Assembly: GCA_009773355.1 (NCBI GenBank)
Contig: WRPG01000009.1
Span: 1-64,000, forward strand
Reading direction: 5' to 3'
DNA: 64,000 bases
Origin: Limisphaerales bacterium
GTDB lineage: Bacteria > Verrucomicrobiota > Verrucomicrobiia > Limisphaerales > SXTU01
The position numbers and the translations under genes were made by a program. Below the pieces are notes generated by a model that was not told the DNA's origin, did no database searches, and saw only the letters and a program-made list of their open reading frames with translations. This document shows positions 61,970-64,000 of the stretch, one piece after another; positions within the stretch are counted from its first letter, which is position 1; every line of letters starts with the position of its first letter.

Positions 61970-64000
61970 CTAACTCAGTGCCCGGAGCTCAAGTTGCAGC
62001 GGGATCCAGGCAGCTTGGCACGCCACCGGAAGCTGAGTCGCCAAGTGGGTGAGTGACAGTTGGAATTCACTGGCGAGTGCGGGCCAGGCGCGGAGCATGG
62101 CTGCGGCATCGGAGAAAAATGCAGCTGATGTCGCGGCCGGATCATCGGGGACCGCATTCAGATTCCAGCTGGTGGCCAAGAGAATTCCACCAAGCTGCTG
62201 CCACTTAGTCTCCGTGCCGGACTTGGCTGGGTCGGTTGTCAATCGCCTGGAGGCTTGACCCGCAAGCTCGACGATCTGTGCTCGGAAGCTGCGCTTCATG
62301 TCCTCATCCCCCAAAGCAGCGGCGTATTGGCCCGTCAGCATGACCAGTTCCCGCAGGTTTGAGTGGGTTTCAATTTCAGCGGCCAAGTTTATCTTGGACA
62401 ACGCGCCCAGCAGCAGGCTTCTTTCGCCATCACCAACATTGTCAGCTCCACAAAGGAACTCGACGAACGCCCAGAGTCCGGCGTCGGCCGGGCGTTGCTG
62501 CAACTGGTCGAGCGTAGCCTGCAAACTTGCCTCCGCCTCCAAATCAAAGTGCTTCTTGAATGAGTCCACACTCAGCAATCGCGGAAGGAAGTCTTCACGC
62601 GGCCTGGCAAGAAAGGATCCCAACTGATTTGGCTGCCGGGCGACTGGTCGCCAAAGGGACGGGCTGCCCGCGAGCTTTCTGCCCTGGCGCTCCAGCGCCA
62701 ACGCGAGCGATTCTCGCACGCCGCTCCTTAGGACGAGATCCTCCGCGGCGCCCTCGAAGAGAAAGGCCAGCCCGCGAAGCATCACCCCTCCTTGATCCAC
62801 ATTTCGTGGGTGGCAAACGTCACGCGTGAACGGCGTGGCTATCCCGGCACAATCAGCGTCAATCCCACGACTGTGCTCCGCAAACCATTCAGCCAGTTCG
62901 CCCGGTGTTCCTCCACCAGCGAAGACAGCCTGTAGTTGTGCCGCATGGGTCCACACGGCGCGAAGCCTTGCATCTGAAGGCCACCCACGGACCGCCTCCA
63001 TCCAGCTGAACCGTTGGTGAACCCAGCGCAAGATCGCCGCAAGCGCCTTGGCCTCACCGCCACCTCTTTCAGGGTCGCAAACTGAGTCCACCAGGCCTTG
63101 CGCCCGTTCGATGCCCTGATCGGCTTCCATCGAACCCCGAATCCACAAGCGTCCAAGGTGCAACTTTTGGATGAAGCTGGTGAGTTTGCGGGTGAGGTCA
63201 TCGAGCAACTTTCCACGACCCCCGCTGGTTAACGCGTCGAATTCCACGAGGACAGCGGACGACAGAGCGCAGGGCAGGCACGACAGCCGGCAAATGGTCT
63301 CCTCCAGCCCCTCGTTGGCAAGCAGCCGGATCGCCGGATCCGGGAGCTGACCAGAATCAACTGCCGCACCCGAAGTTGGGTGGCGGACGAACCGGAGCAA
63401 CGGCTCGACGGAGTCGGGGATGAGTTCATCTATCCCAAGACTCTCATTCTGGCGGAATCTCCTGCGCAGCCGGGCGTAGAAGTTCGCCATCGAACTGTCG
63501 CGAAAGGTGTCAAGCAAGGCGACGCGATCCGCCGGACGCCTTTCCGCAACGATCCTCTCAATGGCCTGTTCCCGTGGTTCGGCATCAAGGTCAAACCACC
63601 GGGGATGCGCACGCAGAAGATGTCGGCGACGCTCTATTTGCGGGTGAAACAAATCAAGCACCGGAAGTTTCAGGTTTCCGTCCTTGCCGACTCGCAGTGC
63701 GTTCGGACGCGGACCACGCGAAAAGCGCAGCCTGTTCTTACCATCCGCCGTGACCAGCGTGGCTCCGCCGCGTTCGACGGTTCGTTCGACGGCCGCCCAG
63801 AATTCGGCCTGCGTGAATTTCAGCCCGGCCACTTCGACACCGGACGTCTGGGCTTGTAGTCCCCATCGCTCCAGGCATTCGTCTGACAGGTTCATCTCCG
63901 CCAGCAGCTCCGCAGGCAAATCCGTGACGAGCTTGCCAATCAAGAGTCGCAACGCCACTGCCTCAAGACTGTGGTCTCCGTGCCTTTTTCGAGCTTCGTC
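61970..64000 (-). CDS. Large unrecognised protein, N-terminus beyond window edge
   Basis: An open frame enters from the right edge without a start and ends at 61970, giving at least 676 residues; a GTG at 63958 exists, but upstream codons read naturally (DHSLEAVALRLL), so the true start is probably outside. The sequence is Leu/Ala-rich and mostly helical. A small alpha/beta segment near the start (TLVTADGKNRLRFSRGPRPN) and Cys in CRLSCLPC are its only distinctive features. I do not recognise a family; the length and helical solenoid look would fit a scaffold or STAND-like sensor. It is followed by the giant gene. Confidence 0.7.
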   Translation of the reverse strand, partial: DEARKRHGDHSLEAVALRLLIGKLVTDLPAELLAEMNLSDECLERWGLQAQTSGVEVAGLKFTQAEFWAAVERTVERGGATLVTADGKNRLRFSRGPRPNALRVGKDGNLKLPVLDLFHPQIERRRHLLRAHPRWFDLDAEPREQAIERIVAERRPADRVALLDTFRDSSMANFYARLRRRFRQNESLGIDELIPDSVEPLLRFVRHPTSGAAVDSGQLPDPAIRLLANEGLEETICRLSCLPCALSSAVLVEFDALTSGGRGKLLDDLTRKLTSFIQKLHLGRLWIRGSMEADQGIERAQGLVDSVCDPERGGGEAKALAAILRWVHQRFSWMEAVRGWPSDARLRAVWTHAAQLQAVFAGGGTPGELAEWFAEHSRGIDADCAGIATPFTRDVCHPRNVDQGGVMLRGLAFLFEGAAEDLVLRSGVRESLALALERQGRKLAGSPSLWRPVARQPNQLGSFLARPREDFLPRLLSVDSFKKHFDLEAEASLQATLDQLQQRPADAGLWAFVEFLCGADNVGDGERSLLLGALSKINLAAEIETHSNLRELVMLTGQYAAALGDEDMKRSFRAQIVELAGQASRRLTTDPAKSGTETKWQQLGGILLATSWNLNAVPDDPAATSAAFFSDAAAMLRAWPALASEFQLSLTHLATQLPVACQAAWIPLQLELRALS

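Overview
The window looks like a chromosomal segment of a high-GC Verrucomicrobiota bacterium, probably of the Pedosphaera/Limisphaerales type. The clues are very large secreted proteins built of Thr/Asn/Gly-rich Ig-like, LamG and TSP3-like modules, an RHS protein, A/C-rich leaders without Shine-Dalgarno sites, and word-like intergenic inverted repeats (GCACAGAAGGCACAAAGAGG, CGTCCAACTTTCAACG and similar). This taxonomic guess rests on style, since no rRNA marker is present.

Layout. (1) 1-2.5 kb: an edge-truncated FHA-domain membrane protein on the minus strand, two overlapping ABC-2 type permease genes, and tRNA-Glu(TTC). (2) 2.9-16.1 kb: about 20 plus-strand accessory genes, many overlapping by ATGA/GTGA, with hairpins in most larger gaps. 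The block encodes a Cas4/AddB-like Fe-S PD-(D/E)XK nuclease, a SymE-like protein, a WGR plus ATP-dependent DNA ligase, a sliding-clamp (DnaN) paralogue and a C39-like cysteine protease. It also carries a bacterial ubiquitin-like cassette: a beta-grasp Ubl, an E2-like protein, a ThiF/E1-like protein and a JAMM/JAB metalloprotease with an AMSH-like motif. A frameshifted adenine-methyltransferase-like gene ends the block. It resembles the cargo of an integrated plasmid or ICE-like element, but no integrase was found.

(3) 16.2-33.8 kb: a defence island. It holds a complete Wadjet system (jetA-B-C-D, minus strand), a Shango-like operon (TerB protein, BrxD-like ATPase, DEAD/DEAH helicase, minus strand), a divergent voltage-gated K+ channel, and a reverse transcriptase-nitrilase fusion of the DRT type 1 (UG1) kind. 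The TerB protein of the Shango-like operon is unusual: its N-terminal half is a long helical region with five exact-period 32-residue repeats.

(4) 34.0-61.5 kb: the surface/secreted region, all on the minus strand. It contains an Ig-domain protein with a G-rich tandem repeat upstream, a small conserved-looking protein, a likely RHS polymorphic toxin with an AT-rich C-terminal tip and a candidate immunity gene, and a giant protein of about 5,577 residues. The giant gene has an internal block of about 2 kb of Ig-like repeats present twice at a spacing of about 2.9 kb. (5) 62-64 kb: a large unrecognised protein running off the right edge.

The strongest candidates for new biology are the Ubl conjugation/deconjugation cassette embedded among DNA-replication and repair genes (with a Ubl that lacks a terminal Gly-Gly and a second protease in the same block) and the K+ channel/Shango-like divergent pair with the atypical TerB protein.
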